Of a stretch of 64,000 bases of DNA, positions 16,880 through 26,598 are shown one piece after another. Origin of the DNA: Synechococcus sp. CC9311. Lineage in GTDB: Bacteria; Cyanobacteriota; Cyanobacteriia; PCC-6307; Cyanobiaceae. The DNA lies in the NCBI RefSeq assembly GCF_000014585.1, contig NC_008319.1:248001-312000 (forward strand), read 5' to 3'. The stretch's first letter is position 1, and every line of letters starts with the position of its first letter. The position numbers and the translations under genes were made by a program. A model generated the notes under the pieces. That model was given only the letters and a program-made list of their open reading frames with translations, did no database searches and was not told the origin of the DNA.

Positions 16880-17662
16880 ATGCTTCTTGATCTCACTGGT
16901 AAGAAGATCCTTGTTACTGGCATCGCCAACAATCGCTCCATTGCCTGGGGCATCGCGCAACAGCTCAAGGCGGCTGGAGCCGAGCTAGGAATCACCTACC
17001 TGCCTGATGAGAAGGGCCGGTTTGAATCAAAGGTTCGTGAGCTCACGGCTCCGTTAGAGCCTTCGTTGTTTTTGCCTCTGAATGTTCAGGATGCCGCTCA
17101 GATGGAGACGGTGTTCGCTGAAATTAAAGACAAGTGGGGGCAGCTGGATGGCCTCGTGCATTGTTTGGCGTTTGCGGGAAAAGAAGAATTAGTGGGCGAC
17201 TTCAGCGCCACCACGGCGGAAGGTTTTGCACGTGCCTTAGAGATCAGTGCCTATTCCCTTGCACCTCTGTGCCGTCATGCCAAGCCGTTGTTCAGTGAGA
17301 AAGCGGGTGTGGTGACCTTGACCTACCTCGGCGCTGAGCGGGCGATTCCTAACTACAACGTGATGGGTGTGGCTAAGGCGGCTCTGGAAGCCTCCGTTCG
17401 CTATCTCTCTGCTGAGCTTGGACCCGAGAAACAGGTGCGCGTGAATGCGATCAGTGCTGGCCCGATCCGCACGCTGGCGAGCTCTGCAATCGGAGGCATC
17501 CTCGACATGATCCACAACGTGGAGGAAAAGGCGCCGCTACGCCGTACGGTTACTCAAAATGAAGTTGGGAACACGGCTGCGTTCCTGCTCAGTGATTTGT
17601 CGAGTGGCATTTCTGGCCAAACCATCTACGTGGACGCTGGCTACTGCATCAACGGCATGTGA
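16880..17662 (+). CDS. fabI: enoyl-[acyl-carrier-protein] reductase [NADH]
   Basis: This 260-residue short-chain dehydrogenase reduces enoyl-ACP in each cycle of fatty-acid elongation. The NADH-binding GIANNRSIAWGIAQQL segment is characteristic of FabI, as is the Y-x6-K catalytic pair in NYNVMGVAKAAL, together with LTYLGAERAIPNYN and VNAISAGPIRTLA. The end, GQTIYVDAGYCINGM, is typical. Length is usual. Its stop codon overlaps the GTG of the next gene (bestrophin). Confidence 0.96.
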   Translation: MLLDLTGKKILVTGIANNRSIAWGIAQQLKAAGAELGITYLPDEKGRFESKVRELTAPLEPSLFLPLNVQDAAQMETVFAEIKDKWGQLDGLVHCLAFAGKEELVGDFSATTAEGFARALEISAYSLAPLCRHAKPLFSEKAGVVTLTYLGAERAIPNYNVMGVAKAALEASVRYLSAELGPEKQVRVNAISAGPIRTLASSAIGGILDMIHNVEEKAPLRRTVTQNEVGNTAAFLLSDLSSGISGQTIYVDAGYCINGM

Positions 17663-18558
17663 TCAGGCCGCGCGGATGTCTTGATTACCTGAAACTCTCC
17701 TGGTGGTTGATTGTTCACCAGGGGAAGAGTTTGCTGCTCGCAACGCTGCTTTGTGCGATCAGTCTCCCTTTAAACGAGATAATTTCTACGGCGCTGCTCC
17801 CAGAAGCTCTTGTTCAGGTTCTTGGTCTGCTTCTCAGCCTTTTTCTTGGTTTTCGCTACAGCCAGGCATACAACCGCTGGCTAGAAGCACGGGTGTTGTG
17901 GGGCGCGTTGGTGAATCACAGTCGCAGTTGGCGTGACTTGTTAGTGCGTGTTTTACCCCGCCAGCTGCCGCTGTCCTGGAAACGTCGCCTGCTTCAGGAG
18001 GTGGTGCTTTTGGTGTGGTGCCTGAATGCTCAACTGCGCAGCTCCAAAGGCAGCGCGGTCTTGCTCCCCGAGCCTGTGCGTGAGCTGGGGGTGAAGATTG
18101 GACTGCGCAACCTCAGTGTGCAATCGCTGCTGAAGCGAATGGCACGAGAGCAGCATTTACTTCGCCAGGGAGGCTGGGTGGATAGTTTCCAAAGCAGTGA
18201 GTTTGGTCTTCTGCAGCAGGCGTTCACCAATGTGATTGGCGGTCTGGAACGCATCCGTCACCAACCTCTTCCAGCGTCATCAACCTTCTTTATTCGAGGC
18301 ATGACCTGGGTCTATGGCTATTTGGTTTTTCTAAAACTCGATGCGCTGGGACACATTTCTGCAGCGCTGCTGGGTTGGCTGGTGTTTTTGATTTTTCTCA
18401 TGGCTGAGAGGATTGGAACTTTTATTGAGCGCCCTTTTGTTGATGCCCGTTTTGCGTTGCCGATGGATCACTTTTGTGCGTTGATCAGCCTCGATCTTCT
18501 TGGGGCTTCCTCCCCATTGGCTAAACCTTCTTCCACAAAGGGCCCCTGGCTGCGCTGA
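17659..18558 (+). CDS. bestrophin-family (UPF0187) membrane channel protein
   Basis: This is a 299-residue membrane protein. The bestrophin-like segments FLGFRYSQAYNRWLEARVLW, WGALVNHSRSW and LPASSTFFIRGMTWVYGYLV are visible, with hydrophobic helices near residues 25-65 and 215-260. Bestrophins are anion channels. In cyanobacteria, plausible roles are chloride or bicarbonate movement across the thylakoid, but that is inference. GTG 17659 overlaps the fabI stop (ATGTGA). hisB follows after 12 bases, so the three genes may be co-transcribed. Confidence 0.88.
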   Translation: MIRPRGCLDYLKLSWWLIVHQGKSLLLATLLCAISLPLNEIISTALLPEALVQVLGLLLSLFLGFRYSQAYNRWLEARVLWGALVNHSRSWRDLLVRVLPRQLPLSWKRRLLQEVVLLVWCLNAQLRSSKGSAVLLPEPVRELGVKIGLRNLSVQSLLKRMAREQHLLRQGGWVDSFQSSEFGLLQQAFTNVIGGLERIRHQPLPASSTFFIRGMTWVYGYLVFLKLDALGHISAALLGWLVFLIFLMAERIGTFIERPFVDARFALPMDHFCALISLDLLGASSPLAKPSSTKGPWLR

Positions 18559-18570
18559 GCTTCATTCGCG

Positions 18571-19218
18571 ATGATCAAGTCAGTCACGGGGCGTCGAGCG
18601 GCGCTGGAACGCATGCGCACTGGGGAGATTCACCGCGTTACAGGCGAGACCGATGTCAGTGTTCGGCTCGGGCTTGACGGCAGCGGCCGCTGTCAGGCCA
18701 GCACAGGTGTGCCTTTTCTCGATCACATGCTGCATCAGATCAGCAGCCATGGCCTGATTGATTTGGAGATCACGGCAAGCGGCGATACGCATATCGACGA
18801 CCATCACACCAATGAAGACGTTGGGATTGCGTTTGGTCAGGCACTCTCTAAGGCCCTGGGTGATCGTCGCGGGATCTACCGCTTTGGCCACTTTGTGGCA
18901 CCGCTGGATGAAGCGTTGGTGCAGGTGGTTCTTGATTGCTCCGGACGCCCTCACATCAGTTGGGGGCTCACCATCCCAACGCAGAAAATCGGAACCTATG
19001 ACACCGAATTGGTGAAAGAGTTTTTTGTGGCTGTCGTCAATAACTCAGGCCTCACCTTGCACATCCGTCAATTGGATGGGGTGAACTCCCACCACATCGT
19101 TGAGGCCTGCTTTAAGGCTTTTTCAAGGGCGCTGCGCATGGCGACTGAGATTGACCCTCGCCGGTCTGGATTGGTGCCCAGTAGCAAGGGGGTATTGGAG
19201 CAAGCGGGTGGCTCTTAG
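18571..19218 (+). CDS. hisB: imidazoleglycerol-phosphate dehydratase
   Basis: This 215-residue enzyme catalyses the dehydration of imidazole glycerol phosphate in histidine synthesis. The metal-binding motifs are clear: [36 protein letters not shown], then [18 protein letters not shown] near the C-terminus, in the two-fold repeated fold typical of HisB. It is the monofunctional type with no phosphatase domain. It lies 12 bases downstream of the bestrophin gene. Confidence 0.97.
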   Translation: MIKSVTGRRAALERMRTGEIHRVTGETDVSVRLGLDGSGRCQASTGVPFLDHMLHQISSHGLIDLEITASGDTHIDDHHTNEDVGIAFGQALSKALGDRRGIYRFGHFVAPLDEALVQVVLDCSGRPHISWGLTIPTQKIGTYDTELVKEFFVAVVNNSGLTLHIRQLDGVNSHHIVEACFKAFSRALRMATEIDPRRSGLVPSSKGVLEQAGGS

Positions 19219-19291
19219 ACAGCCAATCTTCTCTGAGGGCCACGCTTCATGGTCAGTTACGAGAGGATAGGGGTTGCGTCTGGGTAGCCCA

Positions 19292-20788
19292 GTGACCGTT
19301 GCACCCACCTCTGCTCGTTTCAACCGCTCGGAGTGGTCTAGTGCCTTCCGCAACGTGGAGGAAGAACTCACTGATGTGCCCCTGAAGCCAGTACGAGGTG
19401 CGGTGCCGGATGCATTACGCGGCACGCTGTATCGCAATGGACCTGGCCGTTTGGAACGGGATGGTCAGCGCGTGCATCATCCGTTTGATGGTGACGGAAT
19501 GATCACAGCCCTTCACTTTGATGCAGACGGAGTGCGCTGCAGCAACCGATTCGTTCGAACCAGTGGCTGGAAGGCTGAGGAGGCCGCAGGGAAGGTGCTG
19601 TTCAGGGGTGTTTTTGGGAGCCAAAAACCAGGAGGTCCGCTTGCAAATGCATTTGATTTACGCCTGAAAAATATTGCCAATACCAGCGTGGTTCGGCTTG
19701 GAGATGATCTTCTTGCTTTATGGGAAGCCGCTGAGCCTTACGCCTTAGACCCCCAAACCTTAGAAACGAGGGGCCTCTCCCTCCTCGGCGGTGTTCTCAA
19801 GAGAGGTGAGGCCTTTAGTGCTCACCCCCGTTTCGATCCTGGCCATCACGGTGACCCGCGGATGGTGACTTTTGGAGTAAAAACCGGGCCTCGCAGCACC
19901 ATTCGCTTGATGGAATTTGCGACTGAAGACAATGCTGCGGCTGGAATTCGAGCCGGTGATTTGCTCAGTGATCGCCGGGATACATTCGCCGGATTCGCCT
20001 TCCTGCATGACTTCGCGATCACTCCGAATTGGGCGGTCTTTCTGCAGAATGCGATTAATTTCAATCCGCTCCCCTTTGTGCTTGGACAAAAGGGAGCGGC
20101 TCAATGCCTCACGTCCAACCCCAATGGAAAAGCCAAGTTTTGGTTGATTCCCAGAGATAGCGGTACTTTTGCTGGGCAGGAACCACGTGTCATCGATGCT
20201 CCCGATGGCTTCGTATTTCATCACCTCAATGCCTGGGAAGAGGATGGAGATGTTGTGGTGGAGAGCATTTATTACAGCGACTTTCCCTCGATCGGTCCTG
20301 ATCAAGATTTTGCTGATGTGAATTTCGACCTCATCCCCGAGGGATTGCTCGAGCAGTGCCGCATTAATCTAATTTCTGAAAAGGTTGATACCACTCGTTT
20401 GAGCGAACGTTGCTGTGAATTCGCGATGGTTAACCCCAATCAAGAAGGTCTTCCTTGTCGCTTCGCTTGGATGGCCGCTGCCGCTCGTGAACGAGGGAAT
20501 GATCCACTGCAAGTTGTGAAAAAGCTGGATCTTCAAACTGGTGAAAAGCTTATTTGGAGTGCGGCGCCAAGTGGATTTGTGAGTGAGCCAATAATGATTC
20601 CTAGGCCAAATGCCAGTGATGAAGATGATGGCTGGGTATTGGATTTAGTTTGGAATGGAGCAAGGGATGCATCTGATCTCTACATCCTCGATGCGCGAGA
20701 CCTCAGCGAAGTTGCTTTGTTGGAATTACCGCTAGCTATTCCCCATGGCTTACATGGAAGCTGGAGTGAATCCTCATTACAACCTTAA
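19292..20788 (+). CDS. carotenoid oxygenase (apocarotenoid 15,15'-oxygenase type)
   Basis: This protein of about 498 residues is of the carotenoid cleavage oxygenase family, which uses a four-histidine iron centre on a seven-bladed propeller. Candidate iron histidines sit in AHPRFDPGHHG, FLHDFAITPNW, FVFHHLNAWEEDGD and IPHGLHGSW. HPFDGDGMITALHF near the N-terminus is also typical. It probably cleaves apocarotenoids to retinal-like products; the exact substrate cannot be read from sequence. Start candidates are GTG 19292 and TTG 19274; the latter has a purine-rich stretch just upstream. It is the last gene before the AT-rich segment. Confidence 0.92.
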   Translation: MTVAPTSARFNRSEWSSAFRNVEEELTDVPLKPVRGAVPDALRGTLYRNGPGRLERDGQRVHHPFDGDGMITALHFDADGVRCSNRFVRTSGWKAEEAAGKVLFRGVFGSQKPGGPLANAFDLRLKNIANTSVVRLGDDLLALWEAAEPYALDPQTLETRGLSLLGGVLKRGEAFSAHPRFDPGHHGDPRMVTFGVKTGPRSTIRLMEFATEDNAAAGIRAGDLLSDRRDTFAGFAFLHDFAITPNWAVFLQNAINFNPLPFVLGQKGAAQCLTSNPNGKAKFWLIPRDSGTFAGQEPRVIDAPDGFVFHHLNAWEEDGDVVVESIYYSDFPSIGPDQDFADVNFDLIPEGLLEQCRINLISEKVDTTRLSERCCEFAMVNPNQEGLPCRFAWMAAAARERGNDPLQVVKKLDLQTGEKLIWSAAPSGFVSEPIMIPRPNASDEDDGWVLDLVWNGARDASDLYILDARDLSEVALLELPLAIPHGLHGSWSESSLQP

Positions 20789-21018
20789 TGATCTAATCAA
20801 TGAGGACTTGCCGAAGCGAATTTGCCTCAATTCAGGAAATATGTAAGGGGTTGCCATCAGTGGCTTTTGCGTTAATTTAAGAAGATGAAAAGAATTAGTT
20901 GTTCCAATTGCGCATTAATGTTCCATTTCCGCATAGTTTCTCTTGCCTTATAGCCAGGGCTTATGCATGCCTCTATTATGAATTCATAGGAGTTCTATTC
21001 CGCTTGCACCATTAATCA

Positions 21019-23727
21019 GTGCTGTTCTCGATTCTATTTAAGGGCAAGCTAGGAAACGTATACAATTCATTTCTCTATTCTTTTTGGGGTAAAAAGTCAA
21101 GCGCTAGCCCTTATGATAAGACCTCTTTGGGCGACAATCGAGATGAACCCGAATTTGATTTAGTCTCAAGTATTGACGAAAAAGCAAAGCTTGCATTAAC
21201 GGTCTTTAGTGGCGACATTAAGATAGCGCCTAATGGCTTGGAATTAAATAATGATATTGAACTACAGTCTACTGGCTTGGAGCTAAATAGTGATACTGAG
21301 TTCAAGCCTACTAGCTTGGAGTTAAGTAATGATATTGAGTTACAGTCTAATGGCTTGGAGTTAAGTAATGATATTGAGTTGCAGTCTAATGGCTTGGAGT
21401 TAAGTAATGATATTGAGTTACAGTCTAATGGCTTGGAGTTAAGTAATGATATTGAGTTACAGTCTAATGGCTTGGAGCTAAATAGTGATATTAAATTGAA
21501 ATCAGTTGACTTTTTCCCTGAATCCCAATTCGTCTCTGACGGGAATGAGATCAATGTCACTTTAGAGTCTTCCACTCAAATCTCAGGCATCAATGCTCTG
21601 CCGACAACTTTTAAAATTCAATCTGAGACTGGCACACCGCGTGCTAACTCATCTCTCATTTCTTTTGCTGATTCTTCCTCACAGAATTTTAGCGCAAAGA
21701 GTCTACTTGCTCCTTGGTTAGATTTAATCAAAGAGCCGGTCGTCAACAGTGGCTCTTTTCAGGATGCCTTCTCTTCTGTGGGCAACTTTAATTCGCTAAT
21801 TAAAAATATATTACAGCTTAATCCCTCATCATTGAAAATACAGCCTTTAGAGAATCTAGCTGGTGTATTTGACACGGCTGATCATCTTTTAGCATGGAAT
21901 ACCCTTGCTTTAGATTTTGCGACTGCTTCAGTCAGCGGTCCAACTCCATGCTCCCGCTTTTTTGGTTATCTCAATATAAGCCAATGGGATTCTTGGGCAG
22001 TCTTTGAGGATACGGCTATAGGCTCAATTTATAATAAGGAGAAGCAAGCAAGTTTTATTTCTCTACTTGATAGCTTTGAGATTTCGTCCAATGACTTAGC
22101 TGAATTTAAATGTCTATATCAAGCTTCTACGAAAATTGTTCAGGAGATCCTGGAACATGCTGTGCGCCAAGTGGCAATGGATGTTTCTGCATTTAATGTA
22201 GTCTCTGGCATAGAGACCTCGTTGTTTAAAGAGGGAATACCTGAGAGCCTGGTTGGTGCTGCTCAAAAGCTACTGGCAAAAAATTTAGATTTGTCTGAGC
22301 TAGGAAAAAAAATTGGTGATTTGGTTGTCTCTATCGGAACCAATATTGGTGAGACAGTTTCGTCAAGCATTAATCAGTATGCATTAGGAGATGGCTCCAA
22401 TCAGCTTGGATTTTATGCAGATACTACTGACTATATCCCCTCCCCAAGTGTGTATGATCCTAATGACCCTAATACAAAAATAGATTCATCCTGGCAGCCT
22501 CTAGAGGGGCAAAGTGCACTGACTCCTCAATGGGGAGCGGTAACACCATTTGCAATTGAACCTGATAATTTAATTCCATCTAGTAGTATTGTCACACCCT
22601 ATACAGAACTTGGTGAACTCAATAGTGATTTTATAGATGAATTGATGAATGTCAGAGATAAACGTCTAAATCTCACTGCAGAAGAAGCAGCAATTGCTGA
22701 GTATTATGAGGGTGGACCATTTACTTCTTTCCCTCCAGGTCTATGGCAACAACAATCCGTTGATCTATCTATAAGCCGTAATCTTGATCTTGACCAGGCT
22801 CTAAAGTTAAATTTGGGGGTCTCTCTTGCTCTGTCCGATGCTGGAATAGCGACCTGGAACCTAAAATATTCCGCAAACACAGTTCGACCCATAACAGCAA
22901 TACGCCAATATAAGCCTGATACAGTGTTAAGTGACGGATCGCTTGCTGGAGATTGGGAACCTTACTTAGATACTCCACCTTTTCCAGATATTGCATCAGG
23001 GCATTCAGCTTTCAGTAGCTCTGCTAATTATATTTTTAATCAATCCTTTGAAAGCAATTACTTTGATTTTTCAGTAACCCTAGCAGATGATGATTCAGTT
23101 TATTCTGTCGATGGTTTTGATGGAATTCCAGGGGTTGGTGATGACGTTACTATTCAGGCTGTTTACTTTACAGGGGCTGCAGCTCAAGCTGGAGATTCAA
23201 GAATTTATGGCGGTATTCATCTGAAAGATGGAGATCTTAAAGGTCAAATAATTGGCTATATTACTGGGCTTAAAGTGAGCCGAAAGATCGACAGTCTGGA
23301 GCAAGGTATTTCTCTTGAGGAATTAAGCTCGCTTCCAGTTCAATCATTTGGAACGATGAAAAGTGATATTTTGACTGGGCTCTCTATGGAAGATTTTGAT
23401 GAAATTTCTGTCCATCAACTGTATGCTTTTGACGGTGATGATACGCTTATAGCAAAAGGAGAATCACTGTGGCAACTTTATGGCGGTTCGGGAATGGATA
23501 CCTTTCAATTATTTGAAACAGGCTCGGTGAGTTTGCGTGATTACGAAAGAATGGAGGAGATTGAATTGGCTTCGACCATTTTTCAGCAAGGTGAGTCTAT
23601 CGATGATATCCAATTCACGATATCTGCTACAGGGCCATTTACTGACGTTTCTATTAATGATCGTTTGTTGTTTGTTATGGACGGGTATTGGATATCAGAT
23701 GATGTAAGTGTATCAATTTTGGCATGA
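21019..23727 (+). CDS. vanadium-dependent haloperoxidase-like protein with N-terminal tandem repeats
   Basis: This is a 902-residue protein. Residues 71-161 form seven 13-residue tandem repeats (consensus SNGLELSNDIELQ). The region around residues 560-750 is a PAP2/vanadium haloperoxidase domain. It has K616 and R623-P624 in KYSANTVRP, S660-G661-H662 in PPFPDIASGHSAF, R728 and H734 in SRIYGGIHL, which correspond to the vanadate ligands. The C-terminus has a degenerate RTX-like stretch (AFDGDDTL, YGGSGMDTF), suggesting type I export; no N-terminal signal peptide is seen. Such enzymes oxidise halides with peroxide; an acid-phosphatase relative is the alternative. The start is GTG with a weak ribosome site. 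The gene is clearly AT-richer than the neighbours before 20.8 kb. Confidence 0.85.
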   Translation: MLFSILFKGKLGNVYNSFLYSFWGKKSSASPYDKTSLGDNRDEPEFDLVSSIDEKAKLALTVFSGDIKIAPNGLELNNDIELQSTGLELNSDTEFKPTSLELSNDIELQSNGLELSNDIELQSNGLELSNDIELQSNGLELSNDIELQSNGLELNSDIKLKSVDFFPESQFVSDGNEINVTLESSTQISGINALPTTFKIQSETGTPRANSSLISFADSSSQNFSAKSLLAPWLDLIKEPVVNSGSFQDAFSSVGNFNSLIKNILQLNPSSLKIQPLENLAGVFDTADHLLAWNTLALDFATASVSGPTPCSRFFGYLNISQWDSWAVFEDTAIGSIYNKEKQASFISLLDSFEISSNDLAEFKCLYQASTKIVQEILEHAVRQVAMDVSAFNVVSGIETSLFKEGIPESLVGAAQKLLAKNLDLSELGKKIGDLVVSIGTNIGETVSSSINQYALGDGSNQLGFYADTTDYIPSPSVYDPNDPNTKIDSSWQPLEGQSALTPQWGAVTPFAIEPDNLIPSSSIVTPYTELGELNSDFIDELMNVRDKRLNLTAEEAAIAEYYEGGPFTSFPPGLWQQQSVDLSISRNLDLDQALKLNLGVSLALSDAGIATWNLKYSANTVRPITAIRQYKPDTVLSDGSLAGDWEPYLDTPPFPDIASGHSAFSSSANYIFNQSFESNYFDFSVTLADDDSVYSVDGFDGIPGVGDDVTIQAVYFTGAAAQAGDSRIYGGIHLKDGDLKGQIIGYITGLKVSRKIDSLEQGISLEELSSLPVQSFGTMKSDILTGLSMEDFDEISVHQLYAFDGDDTLIAKGESLWQLYGGSGMDTFQLFETGSVSLRDYERMEEIELASTIFQQGESIDDIQFTISATGPFTDVSINDRLLFVMDGYWISDDVSVSILA
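21229..21501 (+). repeat. seven 39-base tandem repeats inside the haloperoxidase-like gene
   Basis: Units start at 21229, 21268, 21307, 21346, 21385, 21424 and 21463. Units 4 to 6 are almost identical at the DNA level (unit 4 has ttg where units 5 and 6 have tta before the last codon). Units 1, 2, 3 and 7 are diverged. Each unit keeps the reading frame and encodes a 13-residue acidic leucine-rich repeat. This suggests expansion by slippage or unequal exchange from the inner units. Confidence 0.95.
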
Positions 23728-23864
23728 TTCTTGTTGTTCGAAATCTTTGAATACACCGAATAGGCTCTTTTGGCTTATTTGCCAGCGAGTTGTTAGTCAT
23801 CGGAAGCAATGGGGTTGTTTCGCCTGCAGGTCAGCGCTAAAAAGACTGTAATTAGTAGTTTCTG

Positions 23865-25304
23865 ATGACTCAACACAATATTTCAATCCGTAGACGTCTG
23901 GGATATTCTTTGGTAGGCCTCTTTACGATTAGTTTTGGGATCTTGTTAATTGCTACTAACCAAATCATAAAACGCGATCGCTTGCAGCGACATGAGCGAT
24001 TAGTGATGGCAACCGCCATGGCAATTAAAACTGAGTTTGAAGACGTTAGCCAGAAACCGGTTGGTCAAGAAGAGAGTCTCGATAATCAAAGATATAGACA
24101 GATTCTGAATAATTTTTCAGCAACTCGTGTATTGGTATGGTTGAGTCGCCCCGAGGCTGATCCCCTATTTCCTAACACGGCTACTGTTCAACAGTTTTTT
24201 GGTAACCCAAAGTTGTTAGAAGCAGCAGGTGTCAATGCTTCTGGAATGCAAAAACCTAGAAGCTTTGTTTTTGATGGCCAAACCTATTTCACGTGCTCTA
24301 TGCCTTTACCAGGCAACCAGGGAGTACTGCGATTTCTTGAAGATGTAGGCGTTAGCCCAGCGGGACGTCAAGAGAATTTGATCTTCTTATTTGTGGTTTG
24401 GATCTTTTCTGTTGCTATTGCCACAGTTCTAATTCGTAGATTTTTAACCAGTTCTTTGCTGCCTTTAATCAAGCTTGAATCCGTTATGGACGATATGAGT
24501 CTCCGGCCTACTGGGCTTGTTTCAGAGAAACGGGTACCTATTGAGTCTCAACCAAATGAACTTCAAGGTATTGTGAAATCCTACAATAGGCTGGCTGACC
24601 GATTGCAAGAATCTTGGAGCAATCAATTATTATTTATACGTGCAGTTAGTCATGAGTTAATCACTCCGCTCACTTTAATTAATAGTTCTGCACGACGCCT
24701 TGATCGACGTTTGACAGATCTTTCAGATTCGGATCGCAAACTTCTTGCTTCTATTAGAAAGGAAGTTTGGGATGCTGACCATTTGGTTAGAGATTTAGTA
24801 GATTTAGCGCGAAGTGAATCAGGCAGTCTCAAGCTTAAACTGAGTTCAGTAAAGGCAATGGATGTCATTGCTGATCTATCTGCTGAACTTGAACCATTGG
24901 CTTGGGGGAATCGAGTTCAAACCCCTTCTCCAGAGAATTTGAGTATTGTCGAGACTGTAATGATTTCAGTTAATTCAGACCGTTTGCGGCAATGCATTAT
25001 TAATGTTTTAGAAAATGCTTCAAAGTATTCTCCTGAAGATGCACCTATAGATTTGTCGGTCACCTCTGATGACTGTAATATTTATTTTGATGTACAGGAT
25101 TATGGTCCTGGTATCTCTCAGGAGGATCAACGGACAATATTTAAGCCCTTTCAGCGAGGTAAAAGTGATTTAAACGACGTTCCAGGAGGTGGAATTGGAC
25201 TTGCTTTGGTTCATCAAATCGTACGGCTTATGAATGGCAGTATCTATATCTTGTCTTCTGGCGAAAGTGGGACGATCATGCGCTTCGAATTTCCTATTGA
25301 GTGA
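23865..25304 (+). CDS. membrane sensor histidine kinase
   Basis: This 479-residue kinase has one membrane helix at about residues 13-33 and another at about 171-192, framing a sensor region of about 135 residues. A HAMP-like linker follows, then the H box AVSHELITPLTLI (His263; Ile replaces the usual Arg after HEL), the N box NVLENASKYSP (Asn384), G1 DYGPGIS and G2 GGGIGLALVHQI. The sensor domain is not one I recognise. It lies 137 bases after the haloperoxidase gene. The nearest receiver is the lone receiver protein 1.6 kb downstream, and an AraC-type regulator lies between them. Confidence 0.92.
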   Translation: MTQHNISIRRRLGYSLVGLFTISFGILLIATNQIIKRDRLQRHERLVMATAMAIKTEFEDVSQKPVGQEESLDNQRYRQILNNFSATRVLVWLSRPEADPLFPNTATVQQFFGNPKLLEAAGVNASGMQKPRSFVFDGQTYFTCSMPLPGNQGVLRFLEDVGVSPAGRQENLIFLFVVWIFSVAIATVLIRRFLTSSLLPLIKLESVMDDMSLRPTGLVSEKRVPIESQPNELQGIVKSYNRLADRLQESWSNQLLFIRAVSHELITPLTLINSSARRLDRRLTDLSDSDRKLLASIRKEVWDADHLVRDLVDLARSESGSLKLKLSSVKAMDVIADLSAELEPLAWGNRVQTPSPENLSIVETVMISVNSDRLRQCIINVLENASKYSPEDAPIDLSVTSDDCNIYFDVQDYGPGISQEDQRTIFKPFQRGKSDLNDVPGGGIGLALVHQIVRLMNGSIYILSSGESGTIMRFEFPIE

Positions 25305-25632
25305 TCAATAGTTTTGTTGTTTGTGTATTGGCATGCCCCAATGAGTTCCCTCCTTTTTGATGTTTTATCTATTAAGTTGTGACTGATATCAGCTTTGCTT
25401 ACTTGGGGCTCCATGCATATTGACGAAATATTTGTGAGTTTATTCTTGTCATTTTAATGCTTTGTTGACAATCTTTTCTCACTCATGGTTTTGATGAGTT
25501 TGCTGGCTTTAGATAATATGCGGCCATTTGGGCGCCATTCTTGCTTTTGGTCTACCCTTTTTTTGCATATCATTGTTTTGGCGCAGTAGTTTAAGCGCCA
25601 TCTCTCCCACTACTTGACGAAAAAGGGTTACC
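25305..25632. other. intergenic region upstream of araC-type gene, with inverted repeat
   Basis: This region is AT-rich and has no convincing ORF. It holds three copies of GCGCCA or its complement: at 25532-25537, 25579-25584 (TGGCGC) and 25595-25600. The last two form a perfect 6-bp inverted repeat with a 10-base spacer, ending 32 bases before the AraC start codon. It could be an operator or a small hairpin. Confidence 0.4.
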
Positions 25633-26598
25633 ATGCCCCAACAGCATGTATCTGGATCTGGAGGCATCGTGAAGCTTGAGCTTGATCAATGCCTTTCTGC
25701 GTGGGTCTCTAGAATTGATCCACGGTTTCACTCAGAAGAAGATGATGCATCACTGGAAGTTGCCGGATCTGAGTATTTAGGAAGTAATCTATCGATTGTC
25801 AAAGTTAGCTCTAGGGGACATGTAAAAAGTATTCTTGCTCGAAACCCCCAAGATCTTTTCTCTTTTGGTATTTCTGATGTTGGCCTTTTTAGAGGTGTGG
25901 CGGGTAATCGTGAAATTTTTTCAAACCCTCAGCGTCTTGCTTTTATTCTTCTTCCTGGAGAGTCAATAAAGCTCGTCCCAGCTGCGGAATTTTTTTCTGG
26001 TTACATATTTCATATAAAGTCGGAATATCTGTTGTCTGAATCTATCAAGCATGGCACTCAGCTGCCGAGTCTCCTTACGCTTCATGACGCTATTCCTGGG
26101 CATGAGCAACTTATATTGGCTTGTGCTAATCAATTGTTGAAGTTCTTTGCTCTTGGAGATGAGATTGGCAGCCTTCGAGTCCTTCAGCCGCTTGAAGAAT
26201 CAATTGTTTCACTATTGGCTACATTGATTAGTGTTGAGCCTGATTTGCTTGTTAGTGGAAAGCAGGCTCAATCTCAGCCTAGTTATGTGCAGATCGCACT
26301 TTCTTATATGGAGAATAATATTAATAAGAATATCACTCTTTCTGACCTTTGTATCGCCTGTAGTGTCTCCGGTCGTACTTTGCAGGTTGCTTTTCAGGCC
26401 GTTATGAGTCGCACACCTCTGCAAGTTCTGCAGGAATTACGACTCAATAGGTTGAGAGATAAAATTATTGATGGAATGGATATATCTTCTGCCTGCGAAC
26501 AGGTTGGAATCCAGCATAGCGGACGTATTTCGGCTAAATATAAACAATTATTTGGCGAGTTGCCCAGAAACACCCGGTCTCGACGCACTCGCTCTTAA
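25633..26598 (+). CDS. AraC-family transcriptional regulator
   Basis: This is a 321-residue protein. The N-terminal 200 residues resemble the sensing half of AraC-ON/AraC-binding-like regulators (PGESIKLVPAAEFFSGYIFH), with no ligand assignable. The C-terminal 100 residues contain two helix-turn-helix units. The first is NITLSDLCIACSVSGRTLQV; the second follows LQELRLNRLRDKIIDG and includes ISSACEQVGIQHSGRIS. It probably controls nearby genes. In marine Synechococcus, AraC-type proteins FciA and FciB control chromatic acclimation, but no phycoerythrin genes are present here. Confidence 0.88.
   Translation: MPQQHVSGSGGIVKLELDQCLSAWVSRIDPRFHSEEDDASLEVAGSEYLGSNLSIVKVSSRGHVKSILARNPQDLFSFGISDVGLFRGVAGNREIFSNPQRLAFILLPGESIKLVPAAEFFSGYIFHIKSEYLLSESIKHGTQLPSLLTLHDAIPGHEQLILACANQLLKFFALGDEIGSLRVLQPLEESIVSLLATLISVEPDLLVSGKQAQSQPSYVQIALSYMENNINKNITLSDLCIACSVSGRTLQVAFQAVMSRTPLQVLQELRLNRLRDKIIDGMDISSACEQVGIQHSGRISAKYKQLFGELPRNTRSRRTRS

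Noticed and set aside
21229-21501. CRISPR array suggested by regularly spaced direct repeats
   Set aside because: Repeats are contiguous without spacers, keep the reading frame and encode protein; no cas genes are present.
21111-21575. Antisense 154-residue ORF opposite the haloperoxidase repeats
   Set aside because: Its open frame arises from the tandem repeat read backwards; no homology to a known family, and the plus-strand frame continues far beyond it.
25633-26598. Chromatic-acclimation regulator FciA/FciB
   Set aside because: Only the AraC-type HTH is shared; no phycoerythrin lyase or mpe genes lie nearby.
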